Assembly (NCBI RefSeq): GCF_016464425.1
Contig: NZ_JADDKQ010000010.1
Span: forward strand, 124,001-188,000
Length of the DNA stretch: 64,000 bases
Reading direction: 5' to 3'
Source of the DNA: Actinotalea solisilvae
Lineage (GTDB): Bacteria > Actinomycetota > Actinomycetes > Actinomycetales > Cellulomonadaceae
The notes under the pieces are model-generated. The model was not told the DNA's origin and did no database searches. It was given only the letters and a program-made list of their open reading frames with translations. A program made the translations under genes and the position numbers. Shown in pieces: positions 11,085 through 22,615 of the stretch (its first letter is position 1; every line of letters starts with the position of its first letter).

Positions 11085-12284
11085 TCAGCCCTGGAGCAGC
11101 CCGTCGACGAAGGCCTCGGGCTCGAACGGCGCGAGGTCGTCGGGCCCCTCGCCCAGGCCGACGAGCTTGACCGGGACGCCCAGCTCCCGCTGGACGGCGA
11201 CGACGATGCCGCCCTTCGCGGTGCCGTCGAGCTTGGTGAGCACGATGCCGGTGACGCCCGCGACCTCCCCGAACACGCGCGCCTGGTTGAGGCCGTTCTG
11301 GCCGGTGGTGGCGTCGAGGACCAGGAGCACCTCGCGCACGGGCGCGCCGCGCGAGATCACGCGCGAGATCTTGCCCAGCTCGTCCATGAGGCCGGCCTTG
11401 TTCTGCAGGCGGCCCGCGGTGTCGACGAGCACGACGTCGGCGCCGTCGGTGATCCCGCGGCGCACCGCGTCGAACGCGACCGCGGCCGGGTCGCCGCCGT
11501 CACGGTCCGAGCGGACGGTGGGGACGCCCACGCGCGCGCCCCACGTCTGGAGCTGGTCGGCCGCCGCGGCGCGGAACGTGTCGGCGGCGCCGAGGACGAC
11601 CGAGCGGCCCTCGGCCACGAGCACGCGGGCGAGCTTGCCGACGGTCGTCGTCTTGCCCGTGCCGTTGACGCCTACGACGAGGACGACGGCCGGGTGGCGC
11701 CCGTCGCCGTCGGGCAGGTCGACCGCCGTGAGGTCGAGCGAGCGGTCCAGGGCCGGGTCGACGAGCTCGAGCAGCTGCTCGCGCAGGAGCTCGCGCACCG
11801 CGGCGGGCTCGCGGACGCCCAGGACGCGCACGCGCTCGCGAAGCCGGTCGACGAGCTCGCCGGTCGGCCCGGCGCCGACGTCGGCCAGGAGCAGGGTCTC
11901 CTCGATCTCGTCCCAGTCGTCCTCGGTGAGGTGGTCGCGCGAGAGCACCGCGAGCAGTCGGGTGCCGAGCGGCGAGCCGGAGCGGGCGAGGCGCTCGCGC
12001 AGCCGGACGAGCCGGCCGGCGACGGGCTCGGGCCGCTCGAGCGCCGGGACGGCCTCGGGGACCTCGAGGGTCTCGGCCTCCTCGGGCGCGGGCCGCTCGA
12101 GGACGTCGGTCCCCGAGCCCGCCGCCGGCGCCCCGGGACGGGTCGTCGCGGAGGGTCCGGCGGGCCGCGTGTCGGCCGGGCCGGTGCCCCCGCCGCGGCC
12201 GCGCCGGCGGAGGCCGACCGCGCCCAGGCCGAGCACGGCGAGCACGGGGAGGGCGACGAGGAGGTAGTCGGAGAGCTCGTTCAC
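11085..12284 (-). CDS. ftsY: Signal recognition particle receptor FtsY
   Basis: FtsY is the membrane receptor for Ffh-ribosome complexes. The 399-residue protein starts with one membrane helix (DYLLVALPVLAVLGLGAVGL), as in many actinobacterial FtsY proteins. A low-complexity acidic/Pro region follows to about residue 90, then the NG domain. GTPase motifs are GVNGTGKTTTVGKLARVL, DTAGRLQNK and TKLDGTAKGG. The start is GTG at 12284. It lies after the small membrane gene and smc on the same strand, the usual smc-ftsY neighbourhood. Confidence 0.96.
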   Translation of the reverse strand: MNELSDYLLVALPVLAVLGLGAVGLRRRGRGGGTGPADTRPAGPSATTRPGAPAAGSGTDVLERPAPEEAETLEVPEAVPALERPEPVAGRLVRLRERLARSGSPLGTRLLAVLSRDHLTEDDWDEIEETLLLADVGAGPTGELVDRLRERVRVLGVREPAAVRELLREQLLELVDPALDRSLDLTAVDLPDGDGRHPAVVLVVGVNGTGKTTTVGKLARVLVAEGRSVVLGAADTFRAAAADQLQTWGARVGVPTVRSDRDGGDPAAVAFDAVRRGITDGADVVLVDTAGRLQNKAGLMDELGKISRVISRGAPVREVLLVLDATTGQNGLNQARVFGEVAGVTGIVLTKLDGTAKGGIVVAVQRELGVPVKLVGLGEGPDDLAPFEPEAFVDGLLQG

Positions 12285-12329
12285 GTCGTCAGTCTCTCAG
12301 GCGTCCGGGACGGGCGTGGCCGACGCCGC

Positions 12330-12665
12330 TCAGCGCCGCGTGAGCTCGGGCGCGCGCCGCGCCCTGCCCGTCGCGCGGCCGAGCGTCTGCACCAGCTCGT
12401 CGGCCTGGACGTAGTCCCGGTCGTCGGGGCGACCGACGGCGAAGAGGTCGTCGACCGACCCGCTCTCGACCTCCGCGACCTCCGCCATCTCCTGCCGCAG
12501 GCCGGAGAGCATCCCGCGGCGCCGGTCGCGACGCAGGCCGCCCCGCAGGTCGGCGAGGAACTCCCGCGTCCCGCCCGACCGGGTGCTCGAGACGCGGGCC
12601 GCCACGACGAGCACGAGGAGGGCGGTGAGGAGGGCGACGAGGATCCCGACGACGACAGGTGCCAT
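12330..12665 (-). CDS. Small membrane protein, function unknown
   Basis: A 111-residue protein with one strong N-terminal membrane helix (VVVGILVALLTALLVLVVAA, residues 4-23) and a charged cytoplasmic part of about 85 residues ending RRAPELTRR. I do not recognise a domain. It lies between smc and ftsY in the same direction, so it may be transcribed with ftsY. A GATACT hexamer 6 bases before the ATG at 12665 suggests a leaderless mRNA of its own. No ribosome binding site is evident. Confidence 0.75.
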   Translation of the reverse strand: MAPVVVGILVALLTALLVLVVAARVSSTRSGGTREFLADLRGGLRRDRRRGMLSGLRQEMAEVAEVESGSVDDLFAVGRPDDRDYVQADELVQTLGRATGRARRAPELTRR

Positions 12666-12748
12666 GCGGCCAGTATCACCCGGACATGGGACGACCGCCG
12701 GGAGCGCGGGCGGGCGCAGGCGGCATCGCCACGAGATCTCCACACGCC

Positions 12749-15700
12749 TCAGGCGGTGGCGTCCTCGCGCATCCGCTGGCTGATCACGGTCGTCACGCCG
12801 TCCCCGCGCATCGTCACGCCGTAGAGGGCGTCGGCGATCTCCATCGTGCGCTTCTGGTGGGTGACGACGATGAGCTGGCTGTCCTCCTGGAGCTCGGTGA
12901 AGATCTCCAGCAGCCGGCCGAGGTTGACGTCGTCGAGCGCGGCCTCGACCTCGTCCATGACGTAGAACGGGCTCGGCCGCGCCTTGAAGATGGCCACGAG
13001 CAGCGCGACCGCGGTGAGCGACCGCTCCCCGCCCGAGAGCAGCGACAGCCGCTTGACCTTCTTGCCCGCGGGGCGGGCCTCGACGTCGATGCCGGTCGTC
13101 AGCATGTTCTCGGGCTCCGTGAGCACGAGCCGGCCCTCCCCGCCGGGGAACAGCCGGGAGAACACGCGCTCGAACTGCACCTCGGTGTCCCGGTACGCCT
13201 CCGTGAAGACCTGCTCCACGCGCTCGTCGATCTCCTTGACGATCTGCAGGAGGTCCGCGCGGCTCTTCTTGAGGTCGGCGAGCTGCGTCGACAGGAAGGT
13301 GTGGCGCTCCTCGAGCGCGGCGAACTCCTCGAGGGCCAGCGGGTTGACGCGGCCGAGCAGCGACAGCGCGCGTTCGGCCGCACGCAGCCGCTTCTCCTGC
13401 TCGGCGCGCACGTACGGGACCGACGTCGGCTCGCCGTCCTCGCCCGCGACGGGGACGGGGCGGTCCGGCCCGAACTCCTCGAGGAGCACCTGCGGGTCGA
13501 GGCCCAGGTCCTCGACGCTGCGGGTCTGGAGCTGCTCGATGCGCAGCGCCTGCTGCGCGCGCGCGACCTCGTCGCGGTGGGCGACGTCGGTCAGCTCGCG
13601 CAGCTCGGACGTCCAGCGGTCGACGTCGGCGCGGACGGTGACCAGGCGCGCGTCCCGCTCGGCGCGCGCCGCCTCGGCGGCCTCGCGCGCCTCGGTCGCG
13701 AGCCGCAGCGAGCGCTCCAGCTCGGCGAGCGCCGCGGTGGCCCCCGCCCGGACGGCGTCGGCACGACGCGCCTGCGCCGCGCGCTGGGCGGCGCGCTGCG
13801 CGGCCCGTGCGCGCGCCTCGCGCTCGGCCGCCGCGGCCCGCTCGAGCGACTGGGCGCGTCCGGCGAGCGCCCGCGCCCGCTCCTCGCTCGTCCGCAGCGT
13901 GAGGCGGGACTCGGTCTCGCGCGCCCGGGCCGCCGTGGCCTGCGCCGCCGCCTCGTCGCGGGCGCGCGTCGCGGCCTCGATCTGGTCGTCGGACTCGGCG
14001 GGGTCCGTCTCCGCGTGCGCGAGGCGCTCGGCGAGGCCGGTGAGCTCGGCCTGGTCCTCGGCCAGCCGCACCTCCGCCGCGGCGAGCGCCGTCTGCGCAC
14101 GCTCGGCCTCCGCACGCGCGGCCCGCGCGACCGAGCCCAGGTGGCCGAGCTGCTCGGCGACCGCGGCCAGGGCCGCGTCGGACTCGTGCAGGCGCTCGAG
14201 CGTCGCCTCGTGGCGCGTGCGCGCCTCGTCGAGGGTGCGCTGCGCGGTGACGGTCTCGAACCGCGTGCGCTCCCCGCGCGCGACCGCCTCGGCCACGCGG
14301 TCGCGCGCGTCGTCGAGCGCGGCCTGCAGCTCGAGCGCGCTCGGCGCGCTCGCGGAGCCGCCCGCGGCCCGGACGGCGCCGAGCAGGTCGCCCGCGCGGG
14401 TGACGGCCACGAGGTCGGGCCGCGCCGCGACGACGGCGCGCGCACGGGCCAGGTCCTCGACGACGACGACGTCGGCGAGGAGCGTCCGGACGGCGCCCGC
14501 GACGTGCGCCGGGGCCGTGACGAGGTCGAGCGCGGCCGTGGCGCCCTCGGGCAGGCCCGTCGGGGGCGCCGGGTCGCCGGCGCCGGCGGGTCCCGCGACG
14601 ACGAGCGTCGCGCGACCCGCGTCGTCGGTCCGCAGCCGGCGCAGCGCGTCGACGGCGGCGTCGACCGACTCGACCGCGACCGCGTCGGCGGCGGCACCGA
14701 GGGCGGCCGTGAGCGCGTCCTCGTACCCCGGCTCGACGCCCAGGAGCGCGGCGACCGAACCGAGCGTGCCGGGCAGGTCGTCCGCGGCGAGCAGCGCCCC
14801 CGCGCCGTCCTTGCGGACCAGGCTCATCTCCAGCGCCTCGACGCGCGCGGTCCACGTCGCGCGCTCCCGCTCCGCGGTCTGCTCCGCCTCGCGGAGGGCG
14901 GCGAGGGCCTCGGTGGCGGACTCGAGCGCCTCCACCGCGGCCTCGTGCTCGGCGTCGAGCCCCTCCTCGCCCTCCTCGACACCGGCGACCTGGGACTCGA
15001 GCGCGGTGAACTCGACCGTGGCCTCCTGGCCGCGCCGCTCGGCCGCCGTGAGGGACTCCCGCAGCCGTCCGATCTCGGCCTCGGTCGCCTCGAGCCTGCT
15101 CCGGCGCGCCGCGACCTGGCCCGCGAGGCGTGCGAGGCCTTCCCGACGGTCGGCGACCGCGCGCTGCAGCGTGGCCACCTGCCGCTCGGCGTCGTGCGCC
15201 TGCGTCTCGACCTCGGTGCGGTGGGCGGTCGCCGCCTCGACCGCGACGCGGGCCAGCTCGACCTCGGTCGCGAGCTCGGCCTCGGCGGCGCGGGCGCGCT
15301 GCGCCTGCGCCTCGAGGTCGTCCGGGTCCCGGCCGCCGGGCTCGGCGTCGCGCTCGGCGCTCCCGAGCAGTCGCAGCCGCTCGGCCGCGAGCGTCTGGGT
15401 GCCGCGCAGCCGCTCCCGGACGGACGAGAGGCGGTACCAGACCTCGCTCGCCTCCGAGAGCTCGGGCGCCGCGGCGGCCGCGGCCGTCTCGAGCGCGCTC
15501 AGCGCGGACCGTGCCTGCGCGAGCCCGGCCTCGACCTCGGCCTTGCGCGCGAGCAGCGCGCTCTCGTCCGCGATCTCCTGCTCGAGCGTCGCGCTGAGCT
15601 GGGCGAGGTCGTCGGCGAGCAGGCGGGCACGAGCGTCGCGCAGGTCCTGCTGGACCGTCTGGGCGCGGCGTGCGACCTCGGCCTGGCGACCCAGCGGGCC

Positions 15701-16306
15701 GAGCTGTCGGCGGATCTCGGCCGTGAGGTCGCCCAGGCGCGTGAGGTTCGCCTGCATCGCCTCGAGCTTGCGGAGCGCCTTCTCCTTGCGCTTGCGGTGC
15801 TTGAGGACGCCCGCGGCCTCCTCGATGAAGCCGCGGCGCTCCTCGGGCGTCGCGCGCAGGACGGCGTCGAGCTGCCCCTGGCCGACGATGACGTGCATCT
15901 CGCGGCCGAGCCCGGAGTCGGACAGCAGGTCCTGGATGTCGAGGAGCCGGCACGGCGAGCCGTTGATCGCGTACTCCGAGCCGCCGCTGCGGAACAGCGC
16001 GCGGGAGATCGTCACCTCGGTGTAGTCGATCGGGAGGGCGCCGTCGGCGTTGTCGATCGTCAGGCTGACCTCGGCCCGGCCGAGCGGGGGGCGGCCGGAG
16101 GTCCCGGCGAAGATGACGTCCTCCATCTTGCCGCCGCGCAGGGACTTGGCTCCCTGCTCCCCCATGACCCAGGCGAGCGCGTCGACGACGTTCGACTTGC
16201 CCGAGCCGTTGGGCCCGACGACGCACGTGACCCCCGGCTCGAAGCGCAGGGTCGTCGCGGACGCGAACGACTTGAACCCGCGCAGGGTCAGGGTCTTGAG
16301 GTGCAC
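12749..16306 (-). CDS. smc: Chromosome segregation protein SMC
   Basis: SMC is the ATPase of condensin with ScpA/ScpB. The 1185-residue protein has the N-terminal head with Walker A GPNGSGKSNVVDALAW (residues 32-47), two long Glu/Arg/Ala-rich coiled coils (about 165-500 and 680-1010) flanking a hinge (about 515-665), and the C-terminal head with signature LLSGGERSLTAVALLVAI and Walker B YVMDEVEAALDD. Full length and intact. The start is GTG, with TAGGCT 6 bases upstream and no ribosome binding site, suggesting a leaderless message. Unlike many actinobacteria, rnc and mutM do not precede it. ndk does. Confidence 0.97.
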   Translation of the reverse strand: MHLKTLTLRGFKSFASATTLRFEPGVTCVVGPNGSGKSNVVDALAWVMGEQGAKSLRGGKMEDVIFAGTSGRPPLGRAEVSLTIDNADGALPIDYTEVTISRALFRSGGSEYAINGSPCRLLDIQDLLSDSGLGREMHVIVGQGQLDAVLRATPEERRGFIEEAAGVLKHRKRKEKALRKLEAMQANLTRLGDLTAEIRRQLGPLGRQAEVARRAQTVQQDLRDARARLLADDLAQLSATLEQEIADESALLARKAEVEAGLAQARSALSALETAAAAAAPELSEASEVWYRLSSVRERLRGTQTLAAERLRLLGSAERDAEPGGRDPDDLEAQAQRARAAEAELATEVELARVAVEAATAHRTEVETQAHDAERQVATLQRAVADRREGLARLAGQVAARRSRLEATEAEIGRLRESLTAAERRGQEATVEFTALESQVAGVEEGEEGLDAEHEAAVEALESATEALAALREAEQTAERERATWTARVEALEMSLVRKDGAGALLAADDLPGTLGSVAALLGVEPGYEDALTAALGAAADAVAVESVDAAVDALRRLRTDDAGRATLVVAGPAGAGDPAPPTGLPEGATAALDLVTAPAHVAGAVRTLLADVVVVEDLARARAVVAARPDLVAVTRAGDLLGAVRAAGGSASAPSALELQAALDDARDRVAEAVARGERTRFETVTAQRTLDEARTRHEATLERLHESDAALAAVAEQLGHLGSVARAARAEAERAQTALAAAEVRLAEDQAELTGLAERLAHAETDPAESDDQIEAATRARDEAAAQATAARARETESRLTLRTSEERARALAGRAQSLERAAAAEREARARAAQRAAQRAAQARRADAVRAGATAALAELERSLRLATEAREAAEAARAERDARLVTVRADVDRWTSELRELTDVAHRDEVARAQQALRIEQLQTRSVEDLGLDPQVLLEEFGPDRPVPVAGEDGEPTSVPYVRAEQEKRLRAAERALSLLGRVNPLALEEFAALEERHTFLSTQLADLKKSRADLLQIVKEIDERVEQVFTEAYRDTEVQFERVFSRLFPGGEGRLVLTEPENMLTTGIDVEARPAGKKVKRLSLLSGGERSLTAVALLVAIFKARPSPFYVMDEVEAALDDVNLGRLLEIFTELQEDSQLIVVTHQKRTMEIADALYGVTMRGDGVTTVISQRMREDATA

Positions 16307-16312
16307 GGGGCG

Positions 16313-16318
16313 AGCCTA
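16313..16318 (-). promoter_or_regulatory. -10 hexamer of smc (leaderless)
   Basis: TAGGCT lies 6 bases before the smc GTG on the minus strand. No clear -35 was found. With no ribosome binding site in the 6-base gap, initiation on or next to the start codon is the simplest reading. Confidence 0.5.
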
Positions 16319-16374
16319 CGGGCGCGGCGGCGCGAGCTCGGCGAGGCGGGGCGGGCGGGCGGTGCGGTCCGGCG

Positions 16375-16800
16375 TCACAGGGACGGGAACCACAGCCCGA
16401 TCTCACGCTCGGCGGACTCGGGCGAGTCCGAGCCGTGCACGAGGTTCTCGGTGACCGGGAGGCCCCAGTCGCGGCCCAGGTCGCCGCGGATCGTGCCGGG
16501 TGCGGCGGTCGTCGGGTCGGTCGTGCCCGCGAGCACGCGGAAGCCCTCGATGACGCGATGGCCCTCGACCACGGCGGCGAGCACCGGGCCGGAGCCCATG
16601 AAGTCGACGAGCGGCCCGAAGAACGGCTTGCCCTCGTGCTCGGCGTAGTGGGCGCCGAGGAGCGCCGCGTCGGCCGTGCGCAGCTCGGCGGCGACGAGCG
16701 TGTAGCCCTTGGCCTCGACGCGGCGCAGGACCTCGCCGACGAGGCCACGGCGGACGCCGTCCGGCTTGACGATGACGAGGGTGCGCTCGGCCTGGCTCAT
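16375..16800 (-). CDS. ndk: Nucleoside diphosphate kinase
   Basis: Ndk equilibrates NTP pools through a phosphohistidine. The 141-residue protein has the N-terminal [18 protein letters not shown] and the active-site block [20 protein letters not shown] with catalytic His122. The [12 protein letters not shown] loop is typical. Full length. The ATG at 16800 is 7 bases after TAGGGT, the leaderless pattern. It lies 37 bases after the DUF4233 gene, a conserved pairing in actinobacteria (folC-DUF4233-ndk), here with folC displaced. Confidence 0.97.
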   Translation of the reverse strand: MSQAERTLVIVKPDGVRRGLVGEVLRRVEAKGYTLVAAELRTADAALLGAHYAEHEGKPFFGPLVDFMGSGPVLAAVVEGHRVIEGFRVLAGTTDPTTAAPGTIRGDLGRDWGLPVTENLVHGSDSPESAEREIGLWFPSL

Positions 16801-16807
16801 GGCCGCA

Positions 16808-16813
16808 ACCCTA
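16808..16813 (-). promoter_or_regulatory. -10 hexamer of ndk (leaderless)
   Basis: TAGGGT is followed by exactly 7 bases and then the ndk ATG. There is no ribosome binding site between them. Confidence 0.55.
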
Positions 16814-16837
16814 GCGGGGCTCCGGGGCCCCGGACGC

Positions 16838-17260
16838 TCAGGCCGGCGCGGGCGGCGGGGCGGCGGCGCGCTCGGCGCGCTCGCGGTCGATCCGCCCGCC
16901 GAGGCGCAGCGCGACGACCCACAGCACGACGAAGATGCCCCCGACGACGAACATCATCGGCACGGCGAGGCCCGCGGCGAGGACCGCGACCTGGAGCACC
17001 GATCCCGCGACGTACCCGGCCGTGCTGCGCAGGAGGCCGGCAGACAGGACGAGCGAGAGCGCCAGCGCCCCGGCGACACCCCAGACGACGGACGGCGGCG
17101 CGAGGCGGAGCCCGAAGGCGACGAGCGCCGCGAAGCCGACGAGGAACGCCTCGAGCACGAGGATCGTCGCCGCGAACTGGCGGCGCGCGGAGCGGGTCCT
17201 CGGCGCGGGTGCGTCGGGGCCGGCGTCGGGGGCGGCGTCGGAGGCGTCGTCGTCGGGCAC
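16838..17260 (-). CDS. DUF4233 membrane protein
   Basis: An actinobacterial integral membrane protein of unknown function. After a hydrophilic N-terminus ([18 protein letters not shown]) come four predicted helices, beginning [22 protein letters not shown] and ending [20 protein letters not shown], then a charged C-tail. Members usually follow folC and precede ndk. Here ndk is downstream but folC is 5.4 kb upstream. The start is uncertain: GTG codons at 17260 and 17269 are both possible, with AGGT a little too far from one and too close to the other. A TGACGTCA palindrome at 17318-17325 lies upstream. Confidence 0.85.
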   Translation of the reverse strand: MPDDDASDAAPDAGPDAPAPRTRSARRQFAATILVLEAFLVGFAALVAFGLRLAPPSVVWGVAGALALSLVLSAGLLRSTAGYVAGSVLQVAVLAAGLAVPMMFVVGGIFVVLWVVALRLGGRIDRERAERAAAPPPAPA

Positions 17261-17360
17261 GGCGTCCACGCTACCTGCGCGGACGCCGTGGGCCCGACCT
17301 GGCCCCGCCGTCCCCCGTGACGTCACCCGTGACCTGGTCGGGCGCCGCGCCGGGTGGCGC

Positions 17361-19834
<2,474 letters not shown>

Positions 19835-19839
<5 letters not shown>

Positions 19840-19880
19840 GAGTGCAAGGTTACGCTCGATGCAATCTTGCAGTCAATGCA
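19835..19880 (-). promoter_or_regulatory. Promoter and TGCA-rich operator of tetR-MFS
   Basis: On the minus strand, -35 TTGACT (19876-19871), an 18-base spacer and -10 TAACCT (19852-19847) end 7 bases before the GTG start. The stretch carries TGCA five times, including the inverted repeats TGCACGAGTGCA (19835-19846) and TGCAATCTTGCA (19860-19871). It is far more AT-rich than its surroundings. The repeats overlap both promoter elements, as expected for an autoregulated TetR operator. Confidence 0.6.
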
Positions 19881-19902
19881 GGACGCCTCCCGGGACGGAG
19901 GA

Positions 19903-20640
19903 TCACCCGGCCTCGCCGAACCCGCCCTCGATGAGCTCCACCACCGACGCGACGGCCTGCTCGGCGTCCGGACCGCTCGCCTCGACCGTCAGCTCGTCGC
20001 CCGCCGTCGAGCCGAGCGCCATGAGCGCGAGCACGCTCGCGCCGTCGACGCCCTGCACGCGGACGGGCACGCCCGTGCCCGCCACGTGCCGGGCCAGGAG
20101 CGCGGCGGGGCGGGCGTGCAGGCCGAGCGGGTTGCGCACGACGGCGGTCCGGCGCACGGCCGGACCCCCGGCGTCGCCGGGCCCGTCCGCCGCGGGAGGG
20201 GCGGTCACCCCGGGCGCGGACGCCGGAGACGGCGGCGCGTCCGCCGCGCGGCCGGCTGCGCCCTCGGCGGCGCGCGCGACGGCGTCGGCGTCACCGCCCT
20301 GCTGCGCCGCGACCGCGGCCGCCACCGCGCCCTCGACGAACGGCGCGTCCGGCAGGCGCACGCGCGCGGCGTCGTCGTCGTCGAGCATCTCGAGCGCGGT
20401 CTCCGAGGTGAGGACCGCCGACCCGAGGTCGGTGAGCACGACGACGTCGCCGTCGGCGAGCGCGCCCGTGACCGCCTCGAGCACGCGGTCGAGGCTCGTG
20501 CCGATCTCCTCGCCGCCCCCGACCGGCAGGCCGCCCGCGGGGACGAGCCGCACGTCCGGCGCCATCTGCGCGGCGAGCTCGGCCGTCCCCCGGGCGACGA
20601 GCGCCGAGTGCGACACGAGGACGAGGGCGACGCGCGTCAT
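19903..20640 (-). CDS. dhaM: Dihydroxyacetone kinase phosphotransfer subunit DhaM (EIIA-HPr)
   Basis: DhaM passes phosphate from the PTS to the ADP on DhaL. The 245-residue protein has an EIIA-mannose-like domain starting VALVLVSHSALVARG, with phosphorylatable His11 and VVVLTDLGSAVLTSE. A Pro/Ala linker follows (about residues 125-160), then an HPr domain with NPLGLHARPAALLARH, whose His is the phosphate acceptor. There is no enzyme I domain, so a separate EI is needed. The ATG overlaps the dhaL stop (ATGA). Confidence 0.94.
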   Translation of the reverse strand: MTRVALVLVSHSALVARGTAELAAQMAPDVRLVPAGGLPVGGGEEIGTSLDRVLEAVTGALADGDVVVLTDLGSAVLTSETALEMLDDDDAARVRLPDAPFVEGAVAAAVAAQQGGDADAVARAAEGAAGRAADAPPSPASAPGVTAPPAADGPGDAGGPAVRRTAVVRNPLGLHARPAALLARHVAGTGVPVRVQGVDGASVLALMALGSTAGDELTVEASGPDAEQAVASVVELIEGGFGEAG

Positions 20641-21284
20641 GCCGGGTCCGAGCCCCCGGCCGTCTCCGCCGCGGCGCGCAGCAGGAGCGCCGACGACGCC
20701 GCACCCGGGTCGCGGTGGCCCGCGCTGCGCTCGCCGAGGTAGCTCGCGCGACCCTTGGTCGCGACCATGGGGTCGGTCGCGACGGCGCCCTCCTCCGCCG
20801 CACCGGCGGCCGCGGCGAGCACCTCGACCGCCCCCGCACCCGACGCCGCCGCCGACTGCGCCGCGGCGGCCGCCGGGCTCCACGCGTCGACCATCGTCTT
20901 CTCGCCGGTGGTCGCCTTGCCGCGCGCCACGATGCCCTCGAGGCCCGCCTCGACCATCGCCACGACCGCGGACGCATCGAGCTCGTCGAGCCCGGTGACC
21001 TTGGCCGCGCGCAGGTAGGCGGTGCCGTAGAGCGGGCCGGCCGCGCCGCCCACGGTCGACATCAGGGTCGTCGCCACGAGCTTGAGCACGTCGCCGACCT
21101 GTGCGGGCGGGGTCTCCAGCGCGTCGAGCCGCTGGACGACGGCCGTGAAGCCGCGGTTGAGGTTCTCGCCGTGGTCGCCGTCGCCGATCTGGCGGTCGAG
21201 CTCGCTGAGCTCGAGCCGGTGCTCGGCGACCACCTCCGCCGTGCGGCGCACCCACGCCTGCGCCCAGGCCACGTCCAGACCCAT
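20637..21284 (-). CDS. dhaL: Dihydroxyacetone kinase ADP-binding subunit DhaL
   Basis: DhaL holds ADP/ATP as a cofactor that is rephosphorylated by DhaM. The 215-residue all-helical protein has the Mg-nucleotide motif LDRQIGDGDHGENLNRGF near residue 30, GEKTMVDAW near 125 and ATKGRASYLGERSAGHRDPGA near 175. These are the DhaL signatures, with all the metal-binding aspartates present. It lies between dhaK and dhaM. The gap to dhaK is 116 bases, longer than in the other pair. Confidence 0.95.
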   Translation of the reverse strand: MGLDVAWAQAWVRRTAEVVAEHRLELSELDRQIGDGDHGENLNRGFTAVVQRLDALETPPAQVGDVLKLVATTLMSTVGGAAGPLYGTAYLRAAKVTGLDELDASAVVAMVEAGLEGIVARGKATTGEKTMVDAWSPAAAAAQSAAASGAGAVEVLAAAAGAAEEGAVATDPMVATKGRASYLGERSAGHRDPGAASSALLLRAAAETAGGSDPA

Positions 21285-21400
21285 GCTCCTCCTCCGTGTC
21301 CGCCGCGCCCACCGGCCCGCGGCCCGATCCGTCGGCCCCCTCGTCTGCGACCCGGGGTCGCGGACGTGCCGTCAGCCTGCCACGCGCGGGCCCCGACCAC

Positions 21401-22396
21401 TCACCAGCGCAGCGCCGCCGTGCGCACGGGAGCGTCCCAGAGCGCCGTGAGCTCGTCGTCCAGGCGGAGCACCGTGACCGAGGCGCCCTGCATCTCGAGC
21501 GAGGTCACGTAGTTGCCGACGAGCGACCGGGTCACCTGGGCGCCGCGGCCCTCGAGCAGCCGGCGCGCCGCGCGGTAGACGACGTAGAGCTCGGACAGCG
21601 GCGTGCCGCCCATGCCGTTGACGAGGAGGAGCACCTGGTCCGAGCCGGTGATCTGCAGGTCGTCCATGACCGGCGTGGTGAGCAGCTCGGTGATCTCGTC
21701 CGCGCCCGCCATCGGGATCCGGCGGCGACCCGGCTCCCCGTGGATGCCGATGCCGATCTCGATCTCCTGGTCCGTGAGCTCGAAGCTGGGGGTGCCCGCG
21801 TGCGGCACCGTTCCGGCGGCGAGGGCGACGCCCATCGAGCGCACGGAGCCGATGACGCGCTCGGCGATCGCGGCCACGCCCGCGAGGTCGTCGCCGCGCT
21901 CGGCCGCGGCCCCGGCGATCTTCTCGACCGCGAGCGTGCCGGCGACGCCGCGGCGCCCGGCCGTGTAGAGCGAGTCCTCGACCGCGACGTCGTCGTTGAC
22001 GACCACGGCTCGCACCTCGATGCCGTCGGCGTCCGCGAGCTCGGCCGCGGTCTCGAAGTTGAGCACGTCGCCCGTGTAGTTCTTCACGATGTGGAGCACG
22101 CCCGCGCCGCCGTTCACGGCGGCCGTCGCGGGGGCGATCGCGTCCGGCGTCGGCGAGGTGAACATGGCGCCCGGGACGGCTGCGTCGAGCATGCCCGCCC
22201 CGACGAAGCCCGCGTGCAGGGGCTCGTGCCCGCTCCCGCCGCCGCTGACCAGGCCGACCTTGCCCTGGACCGGCGCGTCCGCGCGGACCACGTACAGCGG
22301 GTCGGTGTGCACCCGGACGAGGTCCGCGTGCGCCTGCCCGAACCCCTCGACGGACTCGTCGACCACGCGTGCCGGGTCGTTGATCAGCTTCTTCAC
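21401..22396 (-). CDS. dhaK: Dihydroxyacetone kinase substrate-binding subunit DhaK
   Basis: DhaK binds dihydroxyacetone covalently through a histidine and phosphorylates it to DHAP. The 331-residue protein starts [19 protein letters not shown], has [19 protein letters not shown] near residue 50, GTVPHAGTP with the hemiaminal His near residue 217, and [14 protein letters not shown]. The GTG at 22396 is chosen over an ATG 12 bases upstream because GGGAG precedes it by 5 bases and the family starts MKKLIN. First gene of dhaKLM, indicating glycerol or dihydroxyacetone use. Confidence 0.95.
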   Translation of the reverse strand: MKKLINDPARVVDESVEGFGQAHADLVRVHTDPLYVVRADAPVQGKVGLVSGGGSGHEPLHAGFVGAGMLDAAVPGAMFTSPTPDAIAPATAAVNGGAGVLHIVKNYTGDVLNFETAAELADADGIEVRAVVVNDDVAVEDSLYTAGRRGVAGTLAVEKIAGAAAERGDDLAGVAAIAERVIGSVRSMGVALAAGTVPHAGTPSFELTDQEIEIGIGIHGEPGRRRIPMAGADEITELLTTPVMDDLQITGSDQVLLLVNGMGGTPLSELYVVYRAARRLLEGRGAQVTRSLVGNYVTSLEMQGASVTVLRLDDELTALWDAPVRTAALRW

Positions 22397-22487
22397 CGCT
22401 GCTCCCATCAGCCGGCCGGTGGCGCGGCGGCCACCCTGCCGCGCGTCACCGGTGCTCGCGTTCCCGAGGGGGCTCGGGCCCATGGTC

Positions 22488-22553
22488 AGCATTCGCCGGT
22501 CGCGGAGCGAGGGTCAAGGGGAAGCCGTGCACGAGCGGTGCACATCCGTGCAC
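22488..22553 (-). promoter_or_regulatory. dhaK promoter with three phased GTGCAC sites
   Basis: On the minus strand, -35 TTGACC (22517-22512) and -10 AATGCT (22493-22488) are 18 bases apart. Immediately upstream, GTGCAC occurs at 22527-22532, 22538-22543 and 22548-22553. The repeats are spaced 11 and 10 bases, one helical turn each. This looks like an activator or repressor binding region for dhaKLM. The cognate regulator is not visible in the window. Confidence 0.5.
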
Positions 22554-22560
22554 GACGACG

Positions 22561-22601
22561 CCGAGGTCGCTGGTTCGCGTCGCTCGAACCAGCGACCTCG
22601 G
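22561..22601 (-). terminator. folC terminator, CCGAGGTCG-type palindrome
   Basis: A perfect 17-bp stem, CCGAGGTCGCTGGTTCG (22561-22577) and its complement (22585-22601), with a 7-base loop, 15 bases past the folC stop. Without a T tract it fits an actinobacterial terminator. The same arm sequence recurs at 29211-29359, and variants at 45299-45338 and 52521-52593. Confidence 0.75.
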
Positions 22602-22615
22602 CGGGGCGGGGTGCT

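Noticed and set aside
12659..16648. A 1329-codon open frame on the plus strand opposite smc
   Set aside because: It is antisense to an intact smc gene with all catalytic motifs. Long antisense frames are expected at this GC content, and its translation is Arg/Gly/Leu-rich without recognisable domains.
17318..17325. TGACGTCA palindrome upstream of the DUF4233 gene as a dedicated operator
   Set aside because: A single 8-base palindrome without promoter elements at fixed spacing is too weak to support a call.
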